64,000 bases of DNA from Astragalus membranaceus (GCA_039519185.1 CM076848.1:123554871-123618870); one strand, 5' to 3'. Counted from the stretch's first letter, positions 33,801-46,247 are shown. Program-made: numbers and translations. The notes: a model not told the origin generated them from the letters alone.

Positions 33801-34121
33801 AAAATAAAAATTTTTATTAAGTTCGTTAATTCATTCTCAATAAGAAATAAAGAGGCAAATTAGGCATTTTTCAAATCAACACTTAAAACCACACATTTAA
33901 TTAAAGGTTCCCTCTCAGTAGAGAGGACGTATGGGGTGCTAACACCTTCCCTGCGCGTAACCGACCCCCGAACCCTATTCTCTAGTTTCGCAAGACCACT
34001 CGTTTTCCAATAAAAGGTTTTCCTAATATTTTCCTTAATAAATATTGGTGGCGGCTTCATTGACCTTAGAAAAGTTGTGAACGAGGAAGGTTCTCCCTCG
34101 GGGACTTTTTCGGGCGCAACA
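30879..34121 (+). mobile_element. solo LTR of an Ogre-like element
   Basis: 3243 bp, starting TGTTATACCCCAATTTTG and ending TTCGGGCGCAACA, flanked by tatat on both sides (30874-30878, 34122-34126). It is almost identical to the 3' LTR at 41675-44998 but lacks a 76-78 bp block present there (near 42720-42797). A G+C-rich stretch (31995-32530) gives open frames on both strands, none with a known motif. A tandem copy of about 135 bp lies at 32939-33185. Matched 5-bp flanks are the signature of LTR-LTR recombination. Confidence 0.92.
33235..33757. repeat. ACTACGTAG hairpin modules (three in this LTR)
   Basis: Units at 33235-33302, 33362-33427 and 33692-33757 begin gaactacgt(a/c)g and end tacgtaggagc, then gggtca...cccgtcaagc. 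CTACGTA/TACGTAG pair as a stem and GGGTC..CCC as a second short stem. Equivalents lie in the 3' LTR (about 44112-44634) and in the internal region at 37029-37095. Confidence 0.88.
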
Positions 34122-35296
34122 TATATCAAAAACAGTTCATTTTTCCTTAAAAATAGAATATTCAGTTAGTCCTCTGAATAAGCTTTCCAACGCATTTTAG
34201 AACACCTCAATCGGGTTCCCGGATCAAAAGTTATCGCGAAACGAAAAACAGGGTTTGGTTGCTGAAATTCTGCCAAATGGCGCGCGGAGTGGCGCGCGGC
34301 GCGCAAGTGGCGCGCGAACAGACAGCAGGGGGGTCTGTCAAGGGAAAATTTTGGCGGTTTCGCGCGAAAACCGCGATTCCGCTCAATTCCGATTCTCGTT
34401 CCGATTGAAAACAGTCCAAACAAACAGAAAAACAGATTCAACCAATATCACACAATCATTCAAATCAATCAATGTCTCAATCAAAACGGTTTTCATCAAA
34501 AACGACATATTTTCCAAATAGCGGTTTTGACTCAAGATCTCTCGACATCAATTGACGTAAAAATACTCGAAACATAAAAACATCCTAAGCGTGAGTAAAA
34601 CTCACCCTTGAAGCGAGAGCCGATGTCGAACCGAATTTGCCGAGACTTGAAAAACTCTCGAACGGAACCCTATTTCACCAATTCGCTCCAAACTTCGATT
34701 CGAACTTCACAACGCGATCAATCCGCTCCTAGCTTCGATCCTAAACATAACCCAATCATCAACACAACCTATTAATCCATGATTTCAACAAATTTTCCCC
34801 ACAAACCCTCAATTTTCGAAATCAAAAGGAAGGGGGAAAAATGGAGGAGAGGCTTACCAAAGATATGGGTTTTGATGAGAAGGATGAGATGAATATGGTG
34901 ATGGAATTTGGGACCTTGGGGATGAGTGATGCTCCCACAATCTCTTCTTCTTTCTTCTTCTTTCTCTTCTCTCCTTTCTCTTCTTTCTCTTCTTTCCCTT
35001 CTCTTCTCTGTTTCTTTCCTCTCTCTCGTGGACCCCCTTTTTCTTTTTATTCAACACACACTCACACACATACATTTAATTAATTAATAAATGAGTGGTA
35101 GCGTGGTCCAAATACCATATTGATCTTGATTCCTTATTTCGATTCCAAAACTTCCTTGATCCGTATTATTCGGTTAACGACCCTGTGACAGCCAATAATT
35201 AATTTTAGCACTCAATAATTTTACCAATTAAGTACCAAATTAATTCAATTGGGTTAACATCCAAATAATTCGATTAATTATTTTGAGGATGTTACA
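34122..35296 (-). mobile_element. duplicated proximal part (B) of the chromovirus 3' LTR, copy 1
   Basis: Matches 44999-46233 and 51718-52948 almost base for base. It carries only one 61-bp GCGCGC-rich unit (near 34268) where the other copies have two. The plus-strand frame beginning MEERLTKDMGFDEKDEM is repeated in all three copies because it is LTR sequence. It shows no domain and is not called as a gene. Confidence 0.92.
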
Positions 35297-35526
35297 TTCT
35301 CCCCAACTTGAAAGAATTTTGTCCTCAAAATTAGACACAACGTACCTTAAGAAAACAAATACGGATACTGAGTCCGCATATCGTCCTCCAACTCCCAAGT
35401 AGCTTCCTCGACGGAAAAACCATCCCAAACCACCTTGACAATGGGAATTGACCTCGTCCGTAGCGTCCTCTCGCCACGTTCCATGATGTAATTCGGGTGA
35501 GGTTGGAAAGACAAGTCCGGTCGAAG
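35297..35526 (-). mobile_element. duplicated stub of chromovirus internal 3' end with PPT
   Basis: 230 bp identical to 46234-46463 except for a few substitutions. It includes the PPT and the last 80 or so codons of the pol frame (chromodomain tail). It breaks off abruptly at 35526, where Ogre-like LTR sequence begins: the junction of the tandem duplication. Confidence 0.92.
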
Positions 35527-35529
35527 AAT

Positions 35530-35850
35530 AAAAATAAAATTTTTTATTAAGTTCGTTAATTCATTCTCAATAAGAAATAAAGAGGCAAATTAGGCATTTT
35601 TCAAATCAACACTTAAAACCACACATTTAATTAAAGGTTCCCTCTCAGTAGAGAGGACGTGTGGGGTGCTAACACCTTCCCTGCGCGTAACCGACCCCGA
35701 ACCCTATTCTCTAGTTTCGCAAGACCACTCGTTTTCCAATAAAAGGTTTTCCTAATATTTTCCTTAATAAATATTGGTGGCGGCTTCATTGACCTTAGAA
35801 AAGTTGTGAACGAGGAAGGTTCTCCCTCGGGGACTTTTTCGGGCGCAACA
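35530..35850 (+). mobile_element. 5' LTR remnant (last 321 bp) of the Ogre-like element
   Basis: Corresponds to about 44678-44998. The upstream nine-tenths of this LTR is missing at the duplication junction. Three bases (aat, 35527-35529) fit neither parent and may be filler. Confidence 0.92.
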
Positions 35851-35851
35851 G

Positions 35852-35870
35852 CTGGCGACTTCACTGGGGA
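35852..35870 (+). other. primer-binding site of the Ogre-like element
   Basis: ctggcgacttcactgggga lies 1 bp after the LTR. A tggcgact..gctgggga motif is known as a tRNA-Arg-type PBS in Ogre/Tat elements. Here two or three positions differ. Confidence 0.7.
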
Positions 35871-38067
35871 CATAAAAAAAAAACATTTTTTAAAAAGTGG
35901 GTCAAGCCTAATTAATTAAGTGTGTGGTTTATATGATTGATTCGAATATCTTGCTTTGCCTCTCTTCTTCTTCCTTCTTCATAAGCATGTTGCATCCATG
36001 TGCATTCTTCTTCTATGTTTGTTTTTGTTTAAAGCAATAGATAGTTACTTCTTTGCTTAGTTCCCTCATGCATTTCTTCCCCTCTCTTATCATGTCCCCC
36101 TCTTCTTTGCTCCATTTCTTGAGGTAAGTAGTGCATTGTTATTGGCACCCTAGATTAGTTTATATTGGATCGATATTGAACCCTAGGATAAACAACATGC
36201 TATTTGTCTGGACTGCTCTGGATTTTCATTTGCAGGTGGGGAAGGGTAGTTATTCCTAGGTGTTGTGCCCTCGACACACACTTCACATCCTATACTTGTG
36301 AGCACTGAGTGGGGCCTAAAACCAAAGGTCTGAACAAAAACCTAGGAGAGTGGGAACGATTAGTGACTGCCATTCGTAGACCTTTGTCTGTATGGCTCTC
36401 ATGAAAGTTCCGCCCAAGAGTGCGCTTTGTCATGATGCCTCACACTCGGTAGCTTTCTACGATTGTGGGTGCCATCATGAGAGAGACTTTAGCTCTTGGT
36501 TGCCATTGTAAGGAAGTGAATAGAGCTACATGAGAAGATTATCCCTAAAATACCTTAGATCATAGGTTCTACCCCCTTTTAGGTCACAAGGGCTTTCCAA
36601 ATTGTGTGTTGCATCGTTGCATTCAGTTCAATCAATTTTTCCTTCAAAATTTTTGAAAATTAAAAAAAAAAGAAGATATGCTTTCCCTTTTCAATAAACG
36701 CCTATATGAGGTGGCATATAGTGTGAAAATTTTCAAATCACCACCTGTAAATATCCTCTTTCTGCAAAAACACAAAAAAAAAAAGAGCATCCTTGCATCC
36801 TTGCATCCTTGCATCATTGCATCACTGCATCATTTGCATTGCATAAAATTCCAATTTTGAAAAAAACCATTCATCTTGCATTCCCTTTCATCACATAAAG
36901 ATAAAACAAAAACAATTATCATCTGCATAGCATAAGCATTTCATTTACAATCATGCAAAAAAATCCTCGTCAAGTTCATCCAAGATGAGACATTCATGCA
37001 TAAGCATTATTTCAAAAAAGACACAGTAGAACTACGTAAGCTTTGATTCCTCATTATAATGGGGATACGTAGGAGCGGGTCATACCCCGTCAAGCACATT
37101 TTTCTAAAAACCTTTTTTCCAATAAATCATTTGCATCTCCGAATAATTTTCAAAACTAAAAAACAAAAAAAGAAAATCATTGTGAGTATCATGCATTTCA
37201 TTGCACAAAAAAAAAAACAAGAAAGCACCTCATTCATAATCATGAATAAAAAAATCATCATCATTTAGAGAAAAACATCATTCCTGCATCTTTCATCATT
37301 CAAAAGGAAAAAGGGGCATTGGCATTTCATACCTTGTCTCGCCTCTAAAAAATAAAAATAAAATCAAAATCAAAAAACATTTTGAAAAAAAAGGGGCATC
37401 ATTCTTGCATCATTCGCATTGGCATTCCATATTTTGTCTTGCATTAAAAATAACAAAATTATTTAGAATAAGCCACACTCTTCGAGTGGTCATTCTCCAC
37501 GCATTTGCATCATACTCGCATATCATAATTTGTTCATTCATTCATTGCATAAAATAAGAGTTGTGATGAGAAGCGGGACGTTCTTGCGAAACAATCATCC
37601 TTTTTGAAAAAGTTTATCCTTACTTGGTTGCAAACTCAAGGTGTTCCAAGGCACTCAGTTTTTCGAATCAATAGCTCATTTGCATTTCTTTCAAAAGCAC
37701 TGCATCCCATCCATTCTATGACAAAAGACTGAAATAGTGTATCAAAGAAAAAACAAATTTTTAACTGATGTTAACTCTCTGTGAAGCATTCTTCTAATGA
37801 GCGTGCATGCTATGAGTACATTCTCTTGCTTGGGTCCGTTGGTTTTCCTCCCGTACCACAGTTTCCCGTCCAAGTCTAGTCCCGCCCCGTCCACCCATAA
37901 AGTGCATATTCTCCCCATCAGTGCGTATTTGACTTTTGGTTCAAGTCCTCCATGCTGGGGCAGGTCTGTGATCACTTATTTTCCTTGTCGGTATCATATT
38001 CCTTCAGTGCAAGTCTCTCAAAAAAAAAATAATAATAATAATAATATAATAAACAAGAAAACAAGCT

Positions 38068-38150
38068 CGCTAGGTTGAAAACCCGCAAAGGGCGGCCTAG
38101 GCAAAAAGGAGCACCCGGTGGGCTGAAAACTCGCAAAGAGCGGTCCAGGA
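38068..38150. repeat. two-unit GAAAACYCGCAAAG repeat
   Basis: ggttgaaaacccgcaaaggg then cggcctaggcaaaaa is followed by ggctgaaaactcgcaaagag and cggtccaggaaaaa. Similar text occurs in the untranslated regions of Tat/Ogre elements. Confidence 0.7.
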
Positions 38151-41100
38151 AAAAATTAAGGCACAAAAAGGAAAAAAGAGCAAACACATGAAGATAGATA
38201 AGTTATTGTTCTAAAGTTAAGTCTTATAGAAATAAGCAATCGGGATTTGAAATGAAGTTTGGCCATCTCCTCAAAAACCCCAAAATCCCAGAAAGTCCCT
38301 TTCCTACCCACCTTGAGCCAAGAAAAACCAAAATCCAAAAATCACCCTAGACAAGGATCACCCCAAATAAAAAAACAGTGCATCACTTTTATCAGCTCAC
38401 CCGAGTCGAAGAAGGAAAAGAATCATAAAACAAAAAAAAAAGGGAAAAAGAGAAAATCAAAAAAGGGGATTCAAAAATGAAAATCCCAAAACAAAAGAAA
38501 ATACAAAAGAAATGTACGTGGTGAGCTGGTACATGTTACCACAAAATACAAGAGATCCTTGTCTAAACAGACCTTCAAACACTTCATCATTCCAACACCT
38601 GATTCCATAAACCTTCAAACACTTCCTTTGGCCTCAACATCAAACCCCTTAGTCATTCTACCATGAGACACGAATTTGCTTTAACAAAGCCCAAACAAGC
38701 CCAATAACCATCTTCCTCATAGTCCATTAACCGTCAATCAAAGCCGAACAAAACTCATCCTCCCATTAGCCTCAAACACGTCATTAAGCCTAACCCTCCT
38801 TCCTCCACAAAACACCACAATCCCGAAAAGTCCATTCCGATCAATGACCGGTTGCTTTTGTTCACTCAAATTCTAATCTTAGGACAAACAAGTTTATCTA
38901 TGTACAATGTGTTTGCTCAAAAGAAAAACAAACGATCAGAAAAAAGAAAGCTGATCAAGAAAGAATAAGCCCTCAGAAAAAAGAGAACTGAGGAAACAAA
39001 AACAAACAGTCAGAAAAAAGAAAGCTGACAAAATAAAAAAGAGGGACTTGCACTCCAAAACACATTCAAGATGCATTAAAACAAGGTTTAGTGATCACCA
39101 GGTAAGGATTCTTTCGCACCAAAAGTCAAGACATCAGTAGAGAACCAAAGATTTGCACTGAGAATACCACTCAGTTGGGGCGTTCTCTTCACCACCCACA
39201 CACCCTAGTCTTGGGAAAGTCTGTTCAATGCCCATCCCATGTCACTCCAGTTGTCGATGTCATTCCAAAGTGGGGCAAGTGCATTCCCATTCCTTCACCT
39301 CATTCATCCCCATAAAAACCTCACCGGGGCAATTTCTCAACTCACTATCCTAAACAAGACCTTGTCATTCTGATTGGGGCAGCTTTGTCCTTGTTATGAC
39401 TAGGGCAACATCAAATTCTGTGGGTTGAAGCAAAACCCCTTTCATTCCAGCTTTCATCCCAAGAGTCGAAGCGTTCCCAATTCATCATCTTCTACACCCC
39501 TGGTTGTTGTCACCACTAGACAGGGGCAAATTATTCACTCGTCAAAGACCTGAATTGGGGCAATCTTGTATCTCTTGGTCCTTCATAAGCTTCGGCAATA
39601 ACCATGTCTGTCATTCCTTCACTTGCCGTAAATGTCCATGCCCTAAACCAATTCCAAGTTAACTGACTCATTCATTCACATTTGCACTCCTATGCATGCT
39701 TACTAGATAATGCTTCAAAAGGAGAGAACACAAGTTGTTTACGTGATATCTAAAATTCAGTCATCATGGAAAGAAAGAGAAAACAAGTGAGTTTGTTTGT
39801 AAATAAAAACCTTGAGAACACCAGAGTTTGAATCAAATTCAATTTTTCAACAGCATGGTCAATAATCATCTCAAGTCCTTGCATTCAAAGTCTCGCATCT
39901 CATCATCACAAAAAGGTCTACCTCATGCATCTAGGCATTATAGCATATGCATCATAGCATTACATTTGCATCTTCACATTTTGTGCATTCATCACGTTCC
40001 ACTTGCATTTCATAGAAGAAAAATAGTAAAGAAGAAAAAACAGAAATCTTTTCATTGCATTGGCATCATATTAATGTTCGCACTTCATAAAAAAGGAAGA
40101 GAACAAAATCATTGCATGTCATCCACCATTAGAGCATTACATTTTGCATCAGATATTTCATAGAAAAAGCAAAAAAAAAGCAAATACAAAACAAAGAAAA
40201 GAAACCACAAAAGCAACACAAAAACATTCCCTATCATCCAGCATTCCATATCATTCATCATTTCACAAAGCATTCCTTTGTCATTCAATCATCAAACATT
40301 AAAGTAGTGCATATGCATCATATTAACGTTAGCATTTCCATAAAAGAAAAAAGAACAAGAATCATTGCATCAAACATCAGAGCATTGCATCATATTAATG
40401 TTTGCATTTCATAGAAGAAGCAAAAAGAAACAAACAGAAGTTAGAACAGGAGCATTTCATTCATCAAAGCATCAATCACCGCATACATTTGCATTCAAAC
40501 ATCAAAACAATACAGTTGCATCACATCATACTTGCATCTCATAGAAGAAAAGAAAGTTAAAGCATCCCATGTCATTCATCATTTCATGTTATTCATCAGC
40601 AATATTCACATTTCATAGAAAAAAGCAAAGAAGAAAGAGTTTTCCATTGCATGTCATCTGCCATTTCATTACATATCATCAAACACCAAAATGTTGCATT
40701 CGCATACCTGCACTTCGTAAAAAGAGCAAAAAAGAGGAAAAAAGCAAAAGAGCAAATAAAGTCAGGCATTGCATTCATCAAGCATATAAGAACAGTAGAA
40801 AATCATGCATTCATAAGCAAAAGAAAAAGAAAATCATGCATTGCGTACAGACAAGAGAAGAAAAGGAAAATCATTGCATTCATCAAGCATATAGGAACAG
40901 TAGAAGATCATGCATTCATCCAACATAGAAAAAGGAAATAAGAAACTCATCATTCAAAGAAAACAGCAATCATGGCATTTGCATTGCATGCATTTGTTCA
41001 TTTTCAGCTACAGGTACAAAGAGAGGATGAGCACTTCGGTGTTAGCCCTCGCCCCCAGATTCCAGAAAATGCTCCCCCAAGTTGGGAGCTCAAATAGAAA

Positions 41101-41410
41101 AGAAAAGAGAGCGCTCAAGCGTGCATTGCGGATTGGAGCACAGAGATCATCGCTCCCTTTTGCCCAGGTCTCACGTCGCGTACGAGCAACGCGATGGACC
41201 GCAGCCCCATGTGAGGTTCAACGGAATAGTTGTATCAGCCTAAGATACAGTGGACGCCGTGCATTGATCAGTATATCAGTTCCGGAGCTGATGACGATCC
41301 CCCCGGTCGCTCGAAAAGGCCAACAGGAAGCGTGCTCCTCAAAGCCACGTGCAAACTCGGATTCACCAAGAGTCCGTTTAAGGATTACAGGTTTTAGGCA
41401 GCCTGGGCAA

Positions 41411-41527
41411 TTTACCGCTTTCTGCACGCCAAGTGCCCATTTACCGCTTTCTGCACGCCAAGTGCCCATTTACCGCTTTTCTGCACGCCAAGTGCCCGTT
41501 TACCGCTTTCTGCACGCCAAGTGCCCG
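41411..41527. repeat. 29-30 bp tandem repeat, four units
   Basis: Units start at 41411, 41440, 41469 and 41499 and contain tttaccgctttctgcacgcc and aagtgccc. They lie 150 bp before the PPT and give the repeated Cys/Arg frame in the open frame there. Confidence 0.93.
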
Positions 41528-41660
41528 TTTTACCTTTTTTTTTTTTTTTTTGCCTCAGGTTTCTCTAGGTAGACAAAATTGGTATAATTTCTGAATTCTT
41601 TATTTCTATTTTGCCTCGGAATATGTTTCGGCCAATTCATATTCCTTGTCAAAATCCAAA

Positions 41661-41674
41661 TAAAGAGGGGCAGC
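41661..41674 (+). other. polypurine tract of the Ogre-like element
   Basis: taaagaggggcagc immediately precedes the LTR start at 41675. Confidence 0.85.
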
Positions 41675-44600
41675 TGTTATACCCCAATTTTGTCCGTCTT
41701 CTAGTTTTAGCCGTTTATTTTACTTAAATCGTGTTTTGAAGTCGCGTGATTACGAGAATTATCAGTATGGCGTCTCAGTTACTAATCCTAGCCAATTTCA
41801 ATTACCCTGTTCAACTAAATCGAAATACCGTTGTTTTAAATTAGGCATGCACGCGAATGATCGGTCGTCTCGTGCGTTCTTCAATTTAATCTTTGTATTT
41901 GGATTTAGTCGAACCTAATTGGGACTACCAAAGTCATTTTTCTCGCGATTGGGCTTGTCGTTTCAATTTGGGCTTAAGAACGCGATTCCAAGTTAATTTT
42001 TAGCGTTTTTAGTTAACGGGCCCATTTTTCTATTGTTGGGCCTCGTTTTAGCGTATTTGTTTAGTCTGGCCCGTTCTCGTCTTTGTATTTGGCCCGACTC
42101 CTTTTTCTTGTTATTAATCTTATTTTGTTTATATAATTCATTTAAGCAATATAGTATCAAAAATGTCAAAGAATTCTATTTATTGTTTATTTACAATTTA
42201 ATAGTGTCCAAGATGTCCAAAAGTCCAAAAATACAAAAAAATGATAATACTAAAAATACCAAAAATAAAAATCCGAAAATGCAAATAATAATAGGCAGCA
42301 GCAGTAGATTCAGGGTTTTCAGCAGCTGCTGGGCCTAGGTCGATCCGCTCCAAAACCTGAAAAATAATTCAAAGCCCGGTCAAAAGCAATTAATGCCTAA
42401 ACCTAAAAATGCAGTATAAATCAGCAGTCAAACAGCAGTAGCAGGACACGGAATTCAAGGCAGAAATAATACTGCGAAAATCACAAAAAAAAGGGGTTAG
42501 AGTTTCACATTGAAACCCTAATCCACCAAACACAGTTCTGAGTTCCTAAATATACAAGAGGGAAGAAGCAGCAGTCAGGAAGGCAAAAAACAAACCGTAG
42601 CAGGAAGCACAACAGCAGTTATAATCAGTTAGACAAACACACAGGGAAATATCAGATGCTGGAGTTCAGGTTAGTTACTGTACTTTTAAATTTGAAACAT
42701 CGAAAATATTTCTAAATGCTTGCTGTTGGTGTCTTAATCTATTAGGCCTAGAGTCATTTATTTATCTGATTGTTTGTTATAATTTGAAACAATCGGTATA
42801 TAATGTTATCAAAATACAGTAAGCAATAGAAGAAATCAGAATTAGGAAAAAAGAGAATCAGAACCGAAACCTTGCCTGTTAGCTCCGGCCGCCATAGACG
42901 GTGGCCGTTCTGCCTCAAACCACCGCGAGCCTTCGCACCGCCGTACGGTGGTCATACTCCCATCTGAACCGTCCTCCCAGCGCCTGTGCCGTCGTCACCC
43001 TCCCACGCTCTCTGTCGTCTTCGCGAACACAGCCACTTGAACCACCGCCGCTGCCACGGAGGACCTCCGGCCTAAAAACCATCGCCGTCGTCCCTTGACG
43101 AAGTCGTCACCGTCAAATTCTCCGGCGAACACCGTTCTCGTTGTCACGTAGCAGAGCCACGCCTTCCCTCTCGCTCCGCCGTCGTCGTAACTCCGGTCAC
43201 CTTCTCCCTTCACGATCGCACCATTCAACGCCGTCGTCACCAACTATCATCATCGGCCAAGGAACGGCCGGCCACGCGTCATTTCCTCCACCACGGTCGT
43301 TGTCATGCTGCCTTTCCCTCTCGTTCCGTCGCGTTTCCTTTCCTCTTCTCCCTCTCAACTGAAACTCTCTCTCTCCCCGTTTTGGTCGCTGCGGCGCTGA
43401 GAGGGTAGATGATTGAGAATTAGGTTTAGCTCTTTTCTTTATTGCCTTATATAATCCAGCTTATTCTGCTTTATTTCAATTATTTTTTTAATTTTGAGTT
43501 CAGGTTACCATCCACACCCCCTATGTTTAATAAGCGCAGCACCCCTGCACAAAGCCCGTGTTCACAACCCATTCTTAAACGCGGGCCAGCTCATAAAAAC
43601 GAACTGGGCTCGCTAAACTGCACCCAGTTTTTAATAATACAACTCCCTGCTGCAAACAACATACCATTTTACTACTGCACCCCCTGTTTCTCTTTTTAAA
43701 TTTTGTTTCTTTCCCCTAAATAAACTTATTTTTTCACAAACCTTTTTTCAAAATAATGGATAAATGTTTCCCTGAACAAGAATCAATCCAATTGCGAAAA
43801 CTCTTCAAAATCAAACTTTGTTAGTAGTCTCGTGAAGCCTTTGCTTGCATGATTATTGACAATGAGGTACTAGTGGCGATCACTTGGAGCCTTTGCTCAA
43901 TTGATCATCGTGAATGCCTAATTTTCCTAAAGGTTTTCACTAAATCAAAAAACTTTGTTAGTAGTCTTGCGAAGCCTTTGCTTGCATGATTATTAACAAT
44001 GGAGTGCTAATGGTGGTCACTTGGAGCCTTTGCTCAATTGATCATCATGAAAGCTCAATTTTCACAATTTAACAAGATAAAAAACAAAAAACTGTTTTCC
44101 AAACAAAGAAGAACTACGTAGCTTTGAATTCTCCATCGCACCAGGAGATACGTAGGAGCAGGTCATGTCCCGTCAAGCATAACAAATAAAAATCATTTTC
44201 ACAATAAGTTTTCAACAATCATTTTCAAAAGAATCTAGAACTACGTCGCCTTTGATTCTCCACCCGGAGATACGTAGGAGCAGGGCCACGCCCCTGTCAA
44301 GCGCAAAAACAAATAATTTCTAAATAAAAAATACAAACACATCTCTTTCAAAAATCAAAAATCTTATTTTCAAAGTAGGGGATTAAGTCGGTCGTACGGC
44401 CGGGTTAATCATTGTTTTAGGATAAGTGAACTGTGGTCCTTCAGAGCCCCAGCGCTCCTTCAGCCCCCAGCGGCCCTTCAGACCCCCAGTGGTCCTTCAA
44501 CACAGATCACACAATCCTAAAACCCCTATATTAAAAAACACCAAACACACAAACATTTTCTACACAAGAACTACGTAGCTTTGATTCCTCATTTACAATG

Positions 44601-44998
44601 GGGATACGTAGGAGCGGGTCATACCCGTCAAGCACCTTTTTCTAAAACCCTTTTGTTTTTCCCCCTTTTCTCTCCAAAAAATAAAATTTTTTATTAAGTT
44701 CGTTAATTCATTCTCAATAAGAAATAAAGAGGCAAATTAGGCATTTTTCAAATCAACACTTAAAACCACACATTTAATTAAAGGTTCCCTCTCAGTAGAG
44801 AGGACGTGTGGGGTGCTAACACCTTCCCTGCGCGTAACCGACCCCCGAACCCTATTCTCTAGTTTCGCAAGACCACTCGTTTTCCAATAAAAGGTTTTCC
44901 TAATATTTTCCTTAATAAATATTGGTGGCGGCTTCATTGACCTTAGAAAAGTTGTGAACGAGGAAGGTTCTCCCTCGGGGACTTTTTCGGGTGCAACA
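41675..44998 (+). mobile_element. 3' LTR of the Ogre-like element
   Basis: 3324 bp, TGTTATACCCC start and GGGTGCAACA end, followed by tatat. Near-identical to the solo LTR at 30879-34121, with an extra 76-78 bp near 42720-42797 (contains ctgttggtgtcttaatctat). Conserved open frames in the G+C-rich block (42901-43362) are shared with the solo LTR but show no domain. Confidence 0.93.
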
Positions 44999-46233
44999 TA
45001 TATCAAAAACAGTTCATTTTTCCTTTAAAATAGAATATTCAGTTAGGCCTCTGAATAAGCTTTCCAACGCATTTTAGAACACCTCAATCGGGTTCCCGGA
45101 TCAAAAGTTATCGCGAAACGAAAAACAGTGTTTGGTTGCTGAAATTCTGCCAAATGGCGCGCGAGTGGCGCGCGGTGCGCAAGTGGCGCGCGAACAGACA
45201 GCAGGTTCTGCCGAATGGCGCGCGAGTGGCTCGCGGCGCGCAAGTGGCGCGCGAACAGACAGCAGGGGGGTCTGTCAAGGGCAGATTTTGGCGGTTTCGC
45301 GCGAAAACCGCGATTCCGCTCAATTCCGATTCTCGTTCCGATTGAAAACAGTCCAAACAAACAGAAAAACAGATTCAACCAATATCACACAATCATTCAA
45401 ATCAATCAATGTCTCAATCAAAACGGTTTTCATCAAAAACGACATATTTTCCAAATAGCGGTTTTGACTCAAGATCTCTCGACATCAATTGACGTAAAAA
45501 TACTCGAAACATAAAAACATCCTAAGCGTGAGTAAAACTCACCCTTGAAGCGAGAGCCGATGTCGAACCGAATTTGCCGAGACTTGAAAAACTCTCGAAC
45601 GGAACCCTATTTCACCAATTCGCTCCAAACTTCGATTCGAACTTCACAACGCGATCAATCCGCTCCTAGCTTCGATCCTAAACATAACCCAATCATCAAC
45701 ACAACCTATTAATCCATGATTTCAACAAATTTTCCCCACAAACCCTCAATTTTCGAAATCAAAAGGAAGGGGGAAAAATGGAGGAGAGGCTTACCAAAGA
45801 TATGGGTTTTGATGAGAAGGATGAGATGAAGATGGTGATGGAATTTGGGACCTTGGGGATGAGTGATGCTCCCACAATCTCTTCTTCTTTCTTCTTCTTT
45901 CTCTTCTCTCCTTTCTCTTCTTTCTCTTCTTTCCCTTCTCTTCTCTGTTTCATTCCTCTCTCTCGTGGACCCCCTTTTTCTTTTTATTCAACACACACTC
46001 ACACACATACATTTAATTAATTAATAAATGAGTGGTAGCGTGGTCCAAATACCATATTGATCTTGATTCCTTATTTCGATTCCAAAACTTCCTTGATCCG
46101 TATTATTCGGTTAACGACCCTGTGACAGCCAATAATTAATTTTAGCACTCAATAATTTTACCAATTAAGTACCAAATTAATTCAATTGGGTTAACATCCA
46201 AATAATTCGATTAATTATTTTGAGGATGTTACA
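44999..46233 (-). mobile_element. proximal part (B) of the chromovirus 3' LTR, copy 2
   Basis: Starts with the TSD tatat of the Ogre-like insertion and ends gatgttaca beside the PPT. It matches the 5' LTR part 51718-52948 and the duplicated copy 34122-35296. No gene. Confidence 0.93.
45145..45266. repeat. 61-bp GCGCGC-rich tandem repeat, two units
   Basis: Units 45145-45205 and 45206-45266 contain ggcgcgcgagtggcgcgcgg-type text. The 5' LTR has two units at 51861-51982; the duplicated LTR copy has one near 34268. Confidence 0.93.
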
Positions 46234-46247
46234 TTCTCCCCAACTTG
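46234..46247 (-). other. polypurine tract of the minus-strand chromovirus
   Basis: On the minus strand caagttggggagaa abuts the 3' LTR. Confidence 0.88.

Larger units (their letters stand above)
35871..41660 (+). other. non-coding internal region of the Ogre-like element
   Basis: Nearly 5.8 kb with no recognisable protein. Much of 36780-41000 is built from short A-rich tracts and scattered ttgcat/gcatca words (for example 36783-36845 and 39900-40900). Its open frames (up to 220 codons at 40910-41572) are rich in K, H, I and S and match nothing I know. A hairpin module lies at 37029-37095 and a two-unit repeat with gaaaac(c/t)cgcaaag at 38068-38150. The region probably acts only as packaged RNA. 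Confidence 0.7.
35530..44998 (+). mobile_element. Ogre-like LTR retrotransposon, non-coding, with truncated 5' LTR
   Basis: Order: 321-bp remnant of the 5' LTR, PBS, 5.8 kb internal region, PPT, full 3' LTR, then TSD tatat (44999-45003). The internal region has no gag, protease, RT or integrase motif in any frame, so the element is non-autonomous. Relationship to Ogre/Tat elements is inferred from the PBS type and the recurring ACTACGTAG modules. Confidence 0.85.

Noticed and set aside
34841..35083. 80-codon plus frame starting MEERLTKDMGFDEKDEM, repeated at 45778 and 52494
   Set aside because: Its conservation is explained by three LTR copies; no domain, and it runs into a CT-rich tract.
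40910..41572. 220-codon frame near the end of the Ogre-like interior
   Set aside because: Composition is low-complexity, the end is tandem repeat and a poly-T tract, and no domain is visible.
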